DNA of 64,000 nt from Muscardinus avellanarius (Eukaryota; Chordata; Mammalia; Rodentia; Gliridae): NCBI GenBank assembly GCA_963383645.1, contig OY726569.1:25553054-25617053 (forward strand), written 5' to 3'. The stretch's first letter is position 1. Every line of letters begins with the position of its first letter. The notes beneath the pieces were generated by a model that was given only the letters and a program-made list of their open reading frames with translations, was not told the DNA's origin and ran no database searches. Position numbers and translations under genes: made by a program. This document shows positions 51,413-60,760 of the stretch, one piece after another.

Positions 51413-51572
51413 GGGAGTACTCAGGGTTGGACTCAGAGGCATTCTACTTCTTAGTTACACCCTCAGCTCTATTTTACTTTTTATTTTGCAACAAGAAGTC
51501 ATTAAACTGTTGAGGGACGCTCCATAAATTGCTGAGGCTGAACTTGAACCTGTGATCTTCCTGTCTCAGCTG
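51413..51572 (-). mobile_element. B1-dID SINE, old, head missing
   Basis: 'gtactcagggttggactc' to 'cttcctgtctcagct'. The head is cut off where the next SINE begins. Confidence 0.8.
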
Positions 51573-51582
51573 TCCTTTACTT

Positions 51583-51776
51583 TTTTTTTTTTTTTTTGGT
51601 TCTAGGGATTAAACCCAGGGGCATTCTATCTCCGACCTACATACCCAGCCCTATTTTATTTTATTTTTAAATTTTGAAACAGAACCTCACTACTTGTTGA
51701 AACTGTCCCCAAGCCTGCAATCCTACCTCAATCTCCCAAGCACTGGGATTACAGGCCTACACCACCATACCCAGCT
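51583..51776 (-). mobile_element. B1-dID SINE, old
   Basis: Poly(T), 'ggttctagggattaaaccc' to 'ccaccatacccagct'. 'cctttacttt' and 'cttttacttt' flank it. Confidence 0.88.
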
Positions 51777-51880
51777 TTCCCTTTTACTTTTTAACAAGTC
51801 GCTCGAGGTAACTTGAATTTGTGTTCCTGTGGCTGGAGTGTAAAACAGCTCTGTGAGACTACCCTTAAGATGTACTTGGA

Positions 51881-52060
51881 GCCAGTCCTGGTGGTGCATG
51901 CCTGTAATCCCAGTGCGTGGGAGGCTGAGATAGGAGGATTGCAGGTTTGAAGCCAGCATGCAGTAATTTAGTGCCTGATTCAGAATGAAAAGGCCTAGGG
52001 GTGCAGCCCAGAGGTATAATGTCCTGGATTTGATCCCCAGGAACCCCCCCTCAAAAAAAG
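51881..52060 (+). mobile_element. B1-dID SINE, deleted in the middle
   Basis: 'gccagtcctggtggtgcat', short B1 half, ID end 'tttgatccccagg'. Confidence 0.85.
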
Positions 52061-52370
52061 ACTTACTTGGGCAGAATAAACATTTTGTCTCAGAATAAAC
52101 AATTTCTTACTTCCTTTGAAGCAGAGTTGTTATATCGATACTAAAGAATTAGTGCCTCAGGTTACTCCACCACGCCATTCTATTCCTCTTAAAGATATCC
52201 CCGTCATCCTCCCTGTAACATCAAAACCTCCCTGGGCCAGTTCCTGTTTCTCTAGATGCTTGTTTCAGCACAGCCTAGCAAGGTGTCCGTTTCAACGTCT
52301 TGATGGCAGCTGAGATTACGAACAAGCAAAGACACAGGCACATTTTCATCACTCTCAGAAACAATGTACT
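52061..52370. other. unique sequence
   Basis: No feature recognised. Confidence 0.4.
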
Positions 52371-52702
52371 ACCAGGTGTGGTAGTGCATACTTGTAATCC
52401 TAATCTTAGGATTTGGGAGGTTGGGACTGGAGGATCACATGTTCAAGGACAGCCTCAGCAATTTATTGAGGCTCTCAGCAACCTAGTGAGACTGTCTTTT
52501 CAAATAAGAAATAAAACCCATCTAGGGGAGCCGGGTGTGGTGGCACACGCTTGTAATCCCCGCGCTTGGGAGGCGGAGACAGGAGAATCGCGCAGGTTCG
52601 AAGTCAGCCGCGCTGGCTTAAGAGACCCTGTTTCCAAAAATTAAAAATAGGTCTGGGAGTGTAGCCTGGAGGTAGAAGGGCTTCCAGGAACCCCAGTACC
52701 AC

Positions 52703-52746
<44 letters not shown>

Positions 52747-52817
52747 AAACAAACAAAAAAAAACCCCATCTGGGAATGTAGCTTGGAGGTATAATACCTC
52801 TGAGTTCAATTCCCAGT

Positions 52818-52820
<3 letters not shown>
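52371..52820 (+). mobile_element. B1-dID SINE, split by nested type B
   Basis: Older copy: B1 half 'accaggtgtggtagtgcat' to 52528; ID half 'ggaatgtagcttggaggta' from 52772. Confidence 0.88.
52529..52764 (+). mobile_element. B1-dID SINE, type B, nested, long A-tail
   Basis: Near-consensus type B with about 37 uninterrupted A (52708-52745). 'aacccatct' and 'accccatct' flanks repeat host sequence. Long pure tail suggests a recent insertion. Confidence 0.94.

Positions 52821-52821
<1 letters not shown>

Positions 52822-52867
<46 letters not shown>
52822..52867. repeat. (CA)n microsatellite
   Basis: About 23 CA units on the end of the host SINE. Confidence 0.97.
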
Positions 52868-52870
<3 letters not shown>

Positions 52871-52906
52871 TACTGAAGATTCTTATGCATTCAATAAAAA
52901 TTTTTT

Positions 52907-53103
52907 TCAGTACTGGGGATGGAACCCAGGAGCATTCTACCTCCAAGCTACACCCCCAGCCCTATATTTTATTCTTTATTTTGAAACAGGGTCTCACTGA
53001 GTTGCAAAGGGCCTCACTAAGTAGCTGAGGCCTGTCGGCGAACTGCAATCCTCCTGTCTCAGCCTCCTGAATGCTGGGATTAAAAGTGCACCACCATGCC
53101 TGG
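52907..53103 (-). mobile_element. B1-dID SINE, type A
   Basis: 'cagtactggggatggaaccc' to 'caccaccatgcctggc'. 'cattcaataa' duplicated at the ends. Confidence 0.94.
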
Positions 53104-53142
53104 CCATTCAATAACTTTTAAAAGTTAAAATGTATGACCATC

Positions 53143-53248
53143 AGGACCAGAGCTGTATCTCAGTGGTAGAGCACTTGTCTTACATGTGTGAGGACCTGGG
53201 TTTGACTACCAGTACTGGAAGAAAAAAAAAAAAAGAAAAAAAAGAAAG
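53143..53248 (+). mobile_element. free-standing ID SINE
   Basis: tRNA-Ala-derived: A box 'tatctcagtggtagagcac', B box 'gggtttgactacc', A-rich tail. The best-preserved ID in the window without a B1 half. Confidence 0.9.
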
Positions 53249-53585
53249 GTAATCACGTTTAGAGCACTTTTGGAGGTGATTAAGTCAGGAAGGCAGAGTC
53301 CTCATAAACTGGGTTAGAGATCATATAAAGAAAAAAAAACCAAACAAACAAACAAAGGAAACTAGCTAGGGCACTTTTGCATTCTGTCCTTTCTGCTGGG
53401 TGAGGACACAGCTTTCAAGCACCATCTTGGAAGCAGAGACAGAGCTCTCCCGGACACCAAACCTGCCAGCATCTTGGTCTTGGACACCCCAGCCTCCTGG
53501 ACTGTGAAAAACAGATTTCTAATGTTTACAAATTACCCATTCTCAACTACTTTGTCATAGCAGTACAAACAACCAACGTAGTAAT
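53249..53585 (+). mobile_element. MLT1-like MaLR LTR
   Basis: 'tttggaggtgattaagtcag', 'agtcctcataaactgggtta', 'gtgaggacacagctttcaag', 'cttggtcttggacaccccag' and 'tactttgtcatagcagta' are in the order of MLT1-class LTRs. Decayed poly(A) region. Confidence 0.8.
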
Positions 53586-53738
53586 TAAAAATTGAATTGG
53601 CATAATTGCTGAGTACAAAAATCAATATTTAAAATTAATTTGCATATTTCTTTCTCTACATTCATACATAAAGTTATAGTAATGAACAAGCAGATATCAC
53701 TATTTATTTATTCATTCATTTGTTTATTTATTTATTTA

Positions 53739-53796
53739 TTGTAGTACTGAGGATGGAATCCAGGGGCTTTCTAGCTCTGGGCTACCCCCCCCAGGC
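53739..53796 (-). mobile_element. ID half of a B1-dID SINE
   Basis: 'gtagtactgaggatggaatc' with a short (ATTT)n tail at 53700-53738. No B1 half. Confidence 0.7.
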
Positions 53797-53898
53797 AATC
53801 AAAATATATGGAGAAATATTTCATATTCGGGGAATGAGAGGACTCAATGTTGTTAAGATATCAAGTATCCCTAAACTGATTTAAATTGATTTTTACTG

Positions 53899-53982
53899 CT
53901 GGGCCTGGTGGCTCATGCTTGTATCCCAGCATATGGAAGGCTGGGACCAGAGGATCACAGTTTGCAGACAGCCTCAGCTACT
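53899..53982 (+). mobile_element. 3'-truncated SINE with target-site duplication
   Basis: Only the first 85 bases of the B1 half ('gctgggcctggtggctcat' to 'cagcctcagcta'), no linker, ID half or A-tail, yet 'ttaaattgattt' occurs at both ends (53881-53892 and about 53983-53994). Confidence 0.8.
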
Positions 53983-53999
53983 TAAATTGATTTATATTT

Positions 54000-54037
54000 T
54001 CTTCCTTCCTTCCTTCCTTCCTTCCTTCCTTCCTTTC
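54000..54037. repeat. (TTCC)n microsatellite
   Basis: Nine units before a T-rich SINE tail. Confidence 0.93.
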
Positions 54038-54245
54038 TTTTTTTTTTTTTTTTTTCTTTTTTTGGTACTAGGGATGGATTTTAATATAAATGCCAGGGGC
54101 ATTTTACCTCTGAATTATACTCCCAGTCCTAGTTGTTATTTTTTATTTTGAAACAGGGTCTCACTGAGTTGCAGAGGGCCTCACTAAGCAGCTGAGGCTG
54201 TCCCAAACCGCAATCCTCATGTTTCAGCTTCCCGAATGCTGGGAG
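54038..54245 (-). mobile_element. B1-dID SINE, head missing
   Basis: 'ggtactagggatgg', an inserted 'attttaatataaatgcc', then the B1 half to 'cccgaatgctggga'. Confidence 0.85.
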
Positions 54246-54249
54246 GAAA

Positions 54250-54350
54250 AGGGCCTCACTAAGTTGCGGAGGCTGGCTGAGAACCTCTGATCCTTCTGTT
54301 TCAGCCTCTTAAGTACTGGGATTACAAACGTGTGCCATTATGCCTGGCTT
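54250..54350 (-). mobile_element. B1 half fragment
   Basis: 'gggcctcactaagttgcgga' to 'gtgccattatgcctggct', joined directly to the preceding copy. Confidence 0.75.
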
Positions 54351-54416
54351 CTGATTCCAAAATTAAAATGAAAAGACACAGTTTTCCCAACACAACTTTA
54401 AAAAGAACAAAGTTGA

Positions 54417-54620
54417 GCCAGGCATGGTGGTACACACCTGTAATCTTAGTAATTGGGAGGCTGAGACAGGAGTATTACAGGTTTGAAGTCAGCCTCAGTA
54501 ACTTAATGAGGCTCTCAGCAATTTAATAAGATTCTGTTTCCAAATGAAAAATAAAATAGGACTGTAGGTATAGCCGGGAGGTAGAAGGCCCCTGGTTTCC
54601 ACCCCCAGTATCTTGGGGTC
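54417..54620 (+). mobile_element. B1-dID SINE, A/B hybrid
   Basis: 'gccaggcatggtggtacac', 'tatagccgggaggtagaag', end 'ccacccccagtat'. 'aagaacaaag' flanks on both sides. Confidence 0.88.
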
Positions 54621-54830
54621 GGGGGAGAGTAAGAACAAAGCTGGAGGACTCACTCTGCCTGACTTGATTACATTAAAATGGATGGATATGTTTATGCTAT
54701 ATTTATTATAAAGCTGTTATAATTAAAAGCGTCATGTTGACATTTAGTTATAAAAAATAGGTGGAACAAGAATACAGAGACAGAACCCCAAATATTTTGA
54801 ATCTGTGCTTTCCTTTAAATTTTCACTTGC

Positions 54831-55107
54831 TAAACTTTTAATCATTTTGAGATTTGATAAACCTTATCCAAAATGTTTAGGAGTTTTAATTAGGAGGAGT
54901 CTCTCTAAGTAAGGAGATTCTCTTGAGAATCAACTCACTCCATGAGACCAGCATTAATCCCTTCCAAAGGTCGGGTCCCTGTGACTAATAATAGTATTTA
55001 GTACTGATTGTGAAAAAAGAAGTCTGGACAATTTTGGAAGAACAAATCAGAAATGATTTGCCCATTTAAATCTCAGATAAACTCTCCCATAAATAGATAA
55101 ATAAAGG
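54831..55107. other. unique sequence
   Basis: Nothing recognised. Confidence 0.35.
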
Positions 55108-55161
55108 GTGGTCGTGTACACTTATAATACTAGTATTTGGGAAGCACAGACGGAGGATCCC
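55108..55161 (+). mobile_element. SINE head fragment
   Basis: 'gtggtcgtgtacacttataat' to 'cagacggaggatccc' only. Confidence 0.55.
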
Positions 55162-55164
55162 ACT

Positions 55165-55441
55165 TTTTGCCCACTTTTGAAATAGGTTGTTTATATTCTT
55201 AAAAATGAGTTTTTAGATAGATAGATAGATAAATAGATAGATGATAGAATGGGTACAAGTCCTTTTCCAGATATGTGATTTGCAAATATTTAAGTCTGTA
55301 GTTTGTCTTTTCATCCATCCTCTTAAACCTTTCTTTAGAAGAGTAGAAAATTTTAATTTTAGTGAGATCTAATTTGCCAACTCTTTCTTTTATGAATTAT
55401 GTTTTTGATAGTATTTCTGTTAATTTTTTATCTCTGTGACA
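55165..55441 (-). mobile_element. ancient L1M fragment
   Basis: Antisense 'gtctgtagtttgtcttttca' and 'gatctaatttgccaactctt' landmarks. Contains (GATA)n at 55216-55243. Confidence 0.65.
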
Positions 55442-55665
55442 ATTTTTTTTTTTTTTTTTTTTTTGCGGGTCTGGGGATGGAACCCAGAGACATCTGCCCT
55501 CCGACCTACACCCCCTACCCAATTTTTTTCATTCTTTATTTTGAAACAGGGTCTCACTGAGTTGCAGAGGGCCTCACTAAGCAGCTGAGGCTGTCTGCGA
55601 ACCGTGATCCTCCGGTCTCAGCCTCCCAAATGCTGGGACTACAAGCGTGTGCCACCACGCCCGGC
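55442..55665 (-). mobile_element. B1-dID SINE, type C
   Basis: 23-T tail, 'gcgggtctggggatggaac', CpG-rich head. 'tctgtgacaa' duplicated (55433, about 55666). Confidence 0.95.
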
Positions 55666-55936
55666 TCTGTGACAAAATATTCAAGATAAATCAATTTAAG
55701 AGGAGGTAGTTGGGGACCCTCATGAAAAGCAGCCCCCTTAAGATTAAGTTAGTACAAACTTTGAATAGGGAATTAAACAGTCAACCCTGTACTCGCCCCC
55801 CCTTACAAAAGGGCAAATACACTCCTGGACTTTAGCTCATAGCTTATAGCTATTAAGAGCATAATCTGTGCCTTTCCTACCCTCTTACTCACCAACTCTC
55901 AAGTAGACTTACTGGTCTTAAAAACCAGGAATATTG
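55666..55936. other. unique sequence
   Basis: C-rich 'tcgccccccttacaaaaggg' and a repeated 'agctcatagcttatagctat'. No feature recognised. Confidence 0.35.
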
Positions 55937-56112
55937 CCGGGCGTGGTGGCGCACACTTGTAATCCCCGCGCTTGGGAGGCGGAGACAGGAGGATCGCTCA
56001 GGCTTAAGAGACCCTGTTTCCAAATAAAAAAAATATAAAAATAGGTCTGGGAGTGTAGCCCGGAGGTAGAAGGGTTTCCAGGAACCCCAGTACCACAAAA
56101 ACAAACAAAAAC
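55937..56112 (+). mobile_element. B1-dID SINE, type B
   Basis: 'gccgggcgtggtggcgcac' to 'tttccaggaaccccagt'. A 20-base deletion removes 'gttcgaagccagc'. 'ccaggaatat' flanks both sides. Confidence 0.94.
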
Positions 56113-56447
56113 CCAGGAATATCAGTAAGGCCAGGATACCCTGTCAGGACTCCAAGTACAAACAAAACAAAATACAACATAAAGGATAAAACTGTTGAGT
56201 TACCAAAACAGCAAAACAGGGCCCTTCATTTGTTACTTGTTATGATTTGTGTTCACTTCCATTTCCCATCTGTTCTTTTAACAGCTACAGCAACTCAACC
56301 TTATCACCAAAAAGAGATGTTTATATAGGATGCTATCTGTATGAGAAATTAACATCTGGAACCAGGATGACCCATTGACTATCCCTCCAGTGAGGTTGAA
56401 GTGTTTGCCCAGATAAAGAAAAATACCTTTTAAAATGTATCTAAAAA
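56113..56447. other. unique sequence
   Basis: Nothing recognised. Confidence 0.35.
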
Positions 56448-56562
56448 GCTGGGCATGGTGGCACATGCCTGCAATCCCAGCATTTGGGAGGCTGAGACAG
56501 GAGGATCTCAGGTTTGAGGTCAGCCCTACTTAATGAGGCCCTCTGCAACTCTGTTCCAAAAT
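56448..56562 (+). mobile_element. B1 half of a B1-dID SINE
   Basis: 'gctgggcatggtggcacat' to 'caactctgttccaaaatt'; the ID half is replaced by the microsatellite. Confidence 0.85.
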
Positions 56563-56576
56563 TACTACTACTACTA

Positions 56577-56612
<36 letters not shown>

Positions 56613-56632
56613 ATAATAATAATAATAATAAT
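56563..56632. repeat. (ACT)n(AAT)n microsatellite
   Basis: About 16 ACT then 8 AAT triplets. Confidence 0.96.
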
Positions 56633-57438
56633 CCTAAGGTTTCCACCATTTTCCAATAGCACCATCAGCTGGGGACCAAGCCTTCAACTCAGGCGCTTTG
56701 GGGGTACACTTAAGATCCAAATTATAACAATTAAAACAAGCAAGCAAAGTTTTACCTCATTTTAGATCACAATGATTTTTCCTTTTTTTGTTTGAGGTTT
56801 TATAGTTTCAGGTCTAGAAACCATTATTAGTTAATTGCCACATATGCTGTGAAGGCTGAGGGCGCGGTCCCCACAGCTGGGGAACCTAGCCCAGGCGGTC
56901 GCAGTTCCGTGGAAGTCCAGAGTCAAGGAAAAAAACAAGTGTGGAGGTCGCAGTTTCAGTTCCTGAAATAAAATTCTGAAATAAAATTCGAAGACTCCAG
57001 ACCGCTGGACAGTACAGAAGAGCTTAGTGGATTCGTGTGCATTTCTGTTCATATGACCTCTAGCCCAGGCGATGGCCTCTTCTGCACACACGTCCTCTGA
57101 GGGAGGGGCGCTTTTAACCTGAGGTGATCTCCTTCCTGTATGTGGGTTTCGTTCTTAATTTTTAGTCTGAAGGGTGTGGGTGTAGCAGGGATGGAATCTT
57201 GCATCCTGTTGCTCTGTGTGGATTTGGGCAGTATCTCCAATTTGAGGATAGCGATGTTCTCGGTCACTGGCCTCCACTCTGTGCCATTCCCAGAAACTCC
57301 AGAATCTACAGAATAAATCCCAGCACTGTGTCTGGGAAATAGGAATAAAACGAAACCCAAATTCTTATTTACGTCCAGGCCTTAGTCTAGCCATAAAACA
57401 TTCCTTTTCTAAGGAATAAAGAGTGCAATATCTCGTGA
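56633..57438. other. 5' flank of the Thr-Tyr-Pro tRNA group
   Basis: Unique apart from a duplicated block (next entry). No coding frame supported. Confidence 0.4.
56977..57120. repeat. duplicated block, copy 1
   Basis: 'gaaataaaattcgaagactc' to 'gaggggcgcttttaacct'. A second copy with a CpG-rich insertion is at 58385-58545; the two flank tRNA-Thr and tRNA-Tyr. Confidence 0.9.
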
Positions 57439-57511
57439 GGCCCTATAGCTCAGGGGTTAGAGCACTGGTCTTGTAAACCAGGGGTCGCGAGTTCAAATCT
57501 CGCTGGGGCCT
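57439..57511 (+). tRNA. tRNA-Thr(TGT)
   Basis: 73-nt intronless cloverleaf: acceptor GGCCCTA/TGGGGCC, discriminator T, anticodon stem CTGGT/ACCAG with TGT at 57472-57474, T-arm GCGAGTTCAAATCTCGC. Reads Thr ACA and other ACN by wobble. T4 terminator at 57524-57527. First of three tandem plus-strand tRNA genes. Confidence 0.96.
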
Positions 57512-57589
57512 GTTGGCGCTTCATTTTGTCCAAGATTTTTCCCTCCCTTGACGCCAAGTCTACATGGGCCTCTCAAAAGGACACCCGCC

Positions 57590-58050
57590 GACGGGAACCC
57601 GCTTCCTTTTGGGTGCCGGCCGAGGACGCCAGCGCGGCTCTCCCGCAGGGAGTTCGGCCTGGGCGGCCATCCCGGCCGCGTTACCCGGGGCGCGGCTGCC
57701 GCGGGGAGGAGACGCGGAGCCGGAGTCAGAGACTCCCCGCAGCCGGAGCCCGGGCCGCTGAACCGCGACCGCACCGCACCGAGCCGCAGCCTCCACCCGC
57801 CCGGCCCGCGTGCGGACGTGGCCGCGCGGGGTGGGGGCGGCGCCGGAAGCGGGGCCCGGAGCCGGCAGCACCGCCCCGCGCGCGCACGCGCCCCGCCCCG
57901 CACGCCCCGCCGCCCTGTGAGGGAAGCGGGGCACCCAGCTCAGGCAGGGTCGACCTCGCAACCGCGGACCAGGCGGTCTCAGGAGTTGGCTTTGGTGGGC
58001 GGGAGGCCTGGGCTCCGCACGTTCCCGTCGCCTGCCTCTGGAATCACCGT
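57590..58050. promoter_or_regulatory. CpG island between tRNA-Thr and tRNA-Tyr
   Basis: Very high CpG density ('gcgcgcgcacgcgccccgcc') with GC-box-like 'ggggcgg' words. The 242-codon plus and 136-codon minus frames over it run through the tRNA or overlap each other, so I treat it as regulatory, not coding. Which transcript it serves is unknown. Confidence 0.55.
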
Positions 58051-58087
58051 CCTGAAGAGGGAATTCGAGAGCCGCCCATCCGTGCTC

Positions 58088-58177
58088 CCTTCGATAGCTC
58101 AGCTGGTAGAGCGGAGGACTGTAGCGCTTGCTTGTGTAGTCATCCTTAGGTCGCTGGTTCGATTCCGGCTCGAAGGA
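58088..58177 (+). tRNA. tRNA-Tyr(GTA), intron-containing, plus strand
   Basis: 90-nt gene: standard 73-nt exons plus a 17-nt intron (58125-58141), GTA at 58121-58123, acceptor CCTTCGA/TCGAAGG, discriminator A. T4 terminator at 58188-58191. Opposite orientation to the array, and its intron is shorter and different, so it is a separate lineage rather than an inverted array member. Confidence 0.96.
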
Positions 58178-58384
58178 AGAGCTCTTATTTTGGGGATCGG
58201 GGCCAGCGATCCAGTCCTTGTTTCAAAGTCTTTGATCAGAAAATCATTCTCTATTCTTTACCCAGCCCTGACATAATAACGAATGGGCTCGTTCTCTTAA
58301 CCGGTAAGGAAAGCTCGTGAGCTGCTTCGGGAAGCCGTCGGACTGTCTTTTGGGTCCTGAAGCACAAAAATAAAATAAAATGAA

Positions 58385-58545
58385 TTGAAATAAAATTCGA
58401 AGACTCCAGACCGCTGGACGGTGCAGAAGAGCTTAGTGGATTCGTGCGCATTTCTGTGCCCCGCGGCCGCCGCACTCTGACGTGACCTCTAGCCCAGGCG
58501 ACGGCCTCTGCACACACGTCCTCTGAGGGAGAGGCGCTTTTAAAC
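58385..58545. repeat. duplicated block, copy 2
   Basis: Matches 56977-57120 nearly base for base except a 20-odd base insertion containing 'ccccgcggccgccgcac'. Direct orientation. Confidence 0.9.
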
Positions 58546-59208
58546 TTGATGGGTATTATATACTTGGTAGAGTTCTACAAAAAAGATTTGGAGCTGACGC
58601 GGGACAGGAAGGAGGGATGGGATTTCACGGGGTTGGGGAGAGGGTGTGAACGAATTCCTGGCAGAGGAGACGATCTAAGCAAAGGTTCGGGCGGGAAACC
58701 GATTCCTCCTCAGTGCGACTGCCAGGGCTCCCGCGTGCCCACGCACGTGCCCGGCCGAGGTACCCACACTCCTGGCTCGCCAGCCCACTCCGGCCCAGCC
58801 CGCCTCGAGGACTTTATGCTCGCACGGGTAGGGGCCGTCCGGCGCGTCGGTCCTGGCCCCGGGCCTGCGTCCGCGCCTGATCCCCACGGGGTCCTCGAGC
58901 TCCCGGCAGCCCGGCTCGCTCCAGGGCCCAGCGGACCAGATCCACGCTCGCCCCGGCTCGGCCGTGGCCTGAGGCCCGGAAGGCTGCCTCCCTCCTCTCG
59001 TCCTGCATCTAGAGGGTCCAGGGCGAGGGTGGAGAGGCATCAACGGGAATAGGGCCGGCTGGCGCGGAATTTGGTAGAGATGGGGGAAAGGACTAAACAG
59101 AACAGGAAGGAAATGTTACCAGACAAAAAATAACGGGAACACCCTGGCAGCCAATTGATGGCAGAAAAGTGTAATTTAGAGCGAATATGAGAGCCCTCCT
59201 TGCGGCCT
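58546..59208. other. CpG-rich flank of tRNA-Pro
   Basis: 58690-59060 is CpG-dense. The 168-codon plus and 122-codon minus frames overlap and have no motif. Confidence 0.45.
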
Positions 59209-59280
59209 GGCTCGTTGGTCTAGGGGTATGATTCTCGCTTTGGGTGCGAGAGGTCCCGGGTTCAAATCCCGGACGAGCCC
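59209..59280 (+). tRNA. tRNA-Pro(TGG)
   Basis: 72-nt cloverleaf with GGCTCGT/ACGAGCC, TGG at 59241-59243 and B box GGTTCAAATCC. T4 terminator at 59284-59287. It is identical to the copy at 6706 except for one D-loop base (G here). By synteny it should lie just upstream of the ANG/RNASE4 transcription unit. Confidence 0.97.
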
Positions 59281-59299
59281 TTGTTTTGGCAATTCTTTT

Positions 59300-59760
59300 T
59301 AAGAATTATAGGAGAAACTACATTCTGTGCGGACGTTCCCTGGCACAGGTGAGCGAGACCGGCCAGCTGAGCGGGGTCTGGACGCACCTCCCCGGGTTTC
59401 TGGACGTGGCTCTCCGGGACGCCCCGGTGTGGTCCTCTTGCTGGGAGCTGGGGTCGGCCTGCGCCCGGCCTTCCCGGGGCTGAGAGCTGCGGAGCGCCGA
59501 GTGGGCTCGGGGGAGCGGTGCGGACCCGGGCGCGGGCGGCCTCGGGAGGCGGGTCCAGGCAGGAGGGGCCTCGCCGAGAAATGGGGCGCGGTCCCACCCA
59601 CGGAGAGGCTGGAGTGCGCGGCGCGGGGCTAGAGCGCGCAGATCCCGGCAGGACTCGAAGCAGGTCCATCCAGCTCTCCATCGTCCTACTGGGGAGGAAG
59701 AAGCGGGTGAGCATCTGAACCTCCCTCCCCACGGCCGCCGTGCCGCCGCGGTTCCCTGCG
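59300..59760 (+). promoter_or_regulatory. CpG island, possible ANG/RNASE4 promoter and noncoding exon 1
   Basis: CpG-dense DNA immediately after tRNA-Pro. A consensus-like splice donor 'agcgg|gtgagc' (GT at 59707-59708) could close a noncoding first exon. In human the shared promoter of ANG and RNASE4 lies just beyond the equivalent tRNA-Pro. The coding exon is not in this window, so this is inference from position and the donor motif only. Confidence 0.35.
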
Positions 59761-60635
59761 CACTCCTGCGCCTGCAGCCTCTTGGGGGCTTCGTGTCTGG
59801 AGTGCTTGGGCTGGGGATTCCCTTGCCAGCGGAGGCTGTGCGGGTTCATAGGATGGCGATGGGGTGGTGTGGGGATTCGAGATCTGGACTGAGGAGCCGA
59901 CGATCCGGGGAGGTAAAAAGTCACTTTTTGCGGGAATTAGGGATGTGACTTCCCTCTCCGGTTTTTACTTTCTGCATCCAGAAGGAGATGCCAGCGTGAG
60001 TTCCCGATTTTTCTTGAACCCAGGCTCAGGGGGACCACAAACTTTGCTTACCAGAAAGAGGCCTGCTCTTGCTCAGATCTAAGGAACCTTGGCTGGGTAC
60101 CCAGGTTGATCAGCATGTTTATGAAGCAGGACTTGTCCGGGTTTTGCACGCACCGCTGACATTTGGAGATTGGTGATTTTGTTTTCTGTGTCCCCTCTCT
60201 TCTCAACTTTAACCCACTCTCAAACAGTGTAGGTTGGTGTTTTCCTTCTGTTTCCTCTCTCTCCCCACCCTTAACCCACCCGGAGCCAGTGTTGTGAAAT
60301 TCTTAGAGACACTGGCCAACAGCCCCTCCTTCTAAGCTCTCTTCCTGGAAGCTTGGGGTTCCAGTTCTCTTGCTCTGAGACAGCACATCAGACAGTAACA
60401 GGACCTGGTAAATATGAAAATCTTTTTTAGAAAAGACAGCAAAAACCATTTTGGTATCTTTCCCCTTTCCCAGAGTTAGGAAATCTCAAGTGAGCCAAGA
60501 CCCTCCCTCTGTGACAATAACGATATTATAGTCAAAGTATAAATGTGATCACTAGAAACCCAAGTAACTTAATTATCCAAAAAGCACCTGGCCGGCCTCC
60601 CAGAAGCAGCCTCAGGTATCCAAAGAGCTGTCTGG
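59761..60635. other. unique, possibly first intron
   Basis: Contains two imperfect 60-base copies at 60165-60291. Otherwise nothing recognised. Confidence 0.4.
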
Positions 60636-60760
60636 TTGGGAGGCTGAGACAGGAGAACTGCAGGTTCAGGGCCAGCCTCAGTTAACCAGTGAGGATCCTC
60701 AGCTTAGACCCTCTTCCAAAATAATAAATAAGAAAAAAGAAAAACCACCACAACAAAACA
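60636..60760 (+). mobile_element. B1 half of an old SINE
   Basis: 'tgggaggctgagacaggag' to 'gaccctcttccaaaataata'. Head and ID half absent. Confidence 0.75.

Larger units (their letters stand above)
53590..54830 (+). mobile_element. ancient L1M ORF2 fragment, interrupted
   Basis: Sense pieces: 'atatttaaaattaatttgca' (53620), 'gaggactcaatgttgttaag' (53839), 'aaagctggaggactcactct' (54636), 'aagctgttataattaaaa' (54711). Several SINE pieces are inserted. Confidence 0.7.

Noticed and set aside
53143..53221. Possible functional tRNA-Ala
   Set aside because: No acceptor pairing and an A-rich tail, so it is a tRNA-derived ID SINE.
57548..58276. 242-codon plus-strand frame
   Set aside because: It reads straight through the tRNA-Tyr gene and a CpG island; composition is that of GC-rich noncoding DNA.
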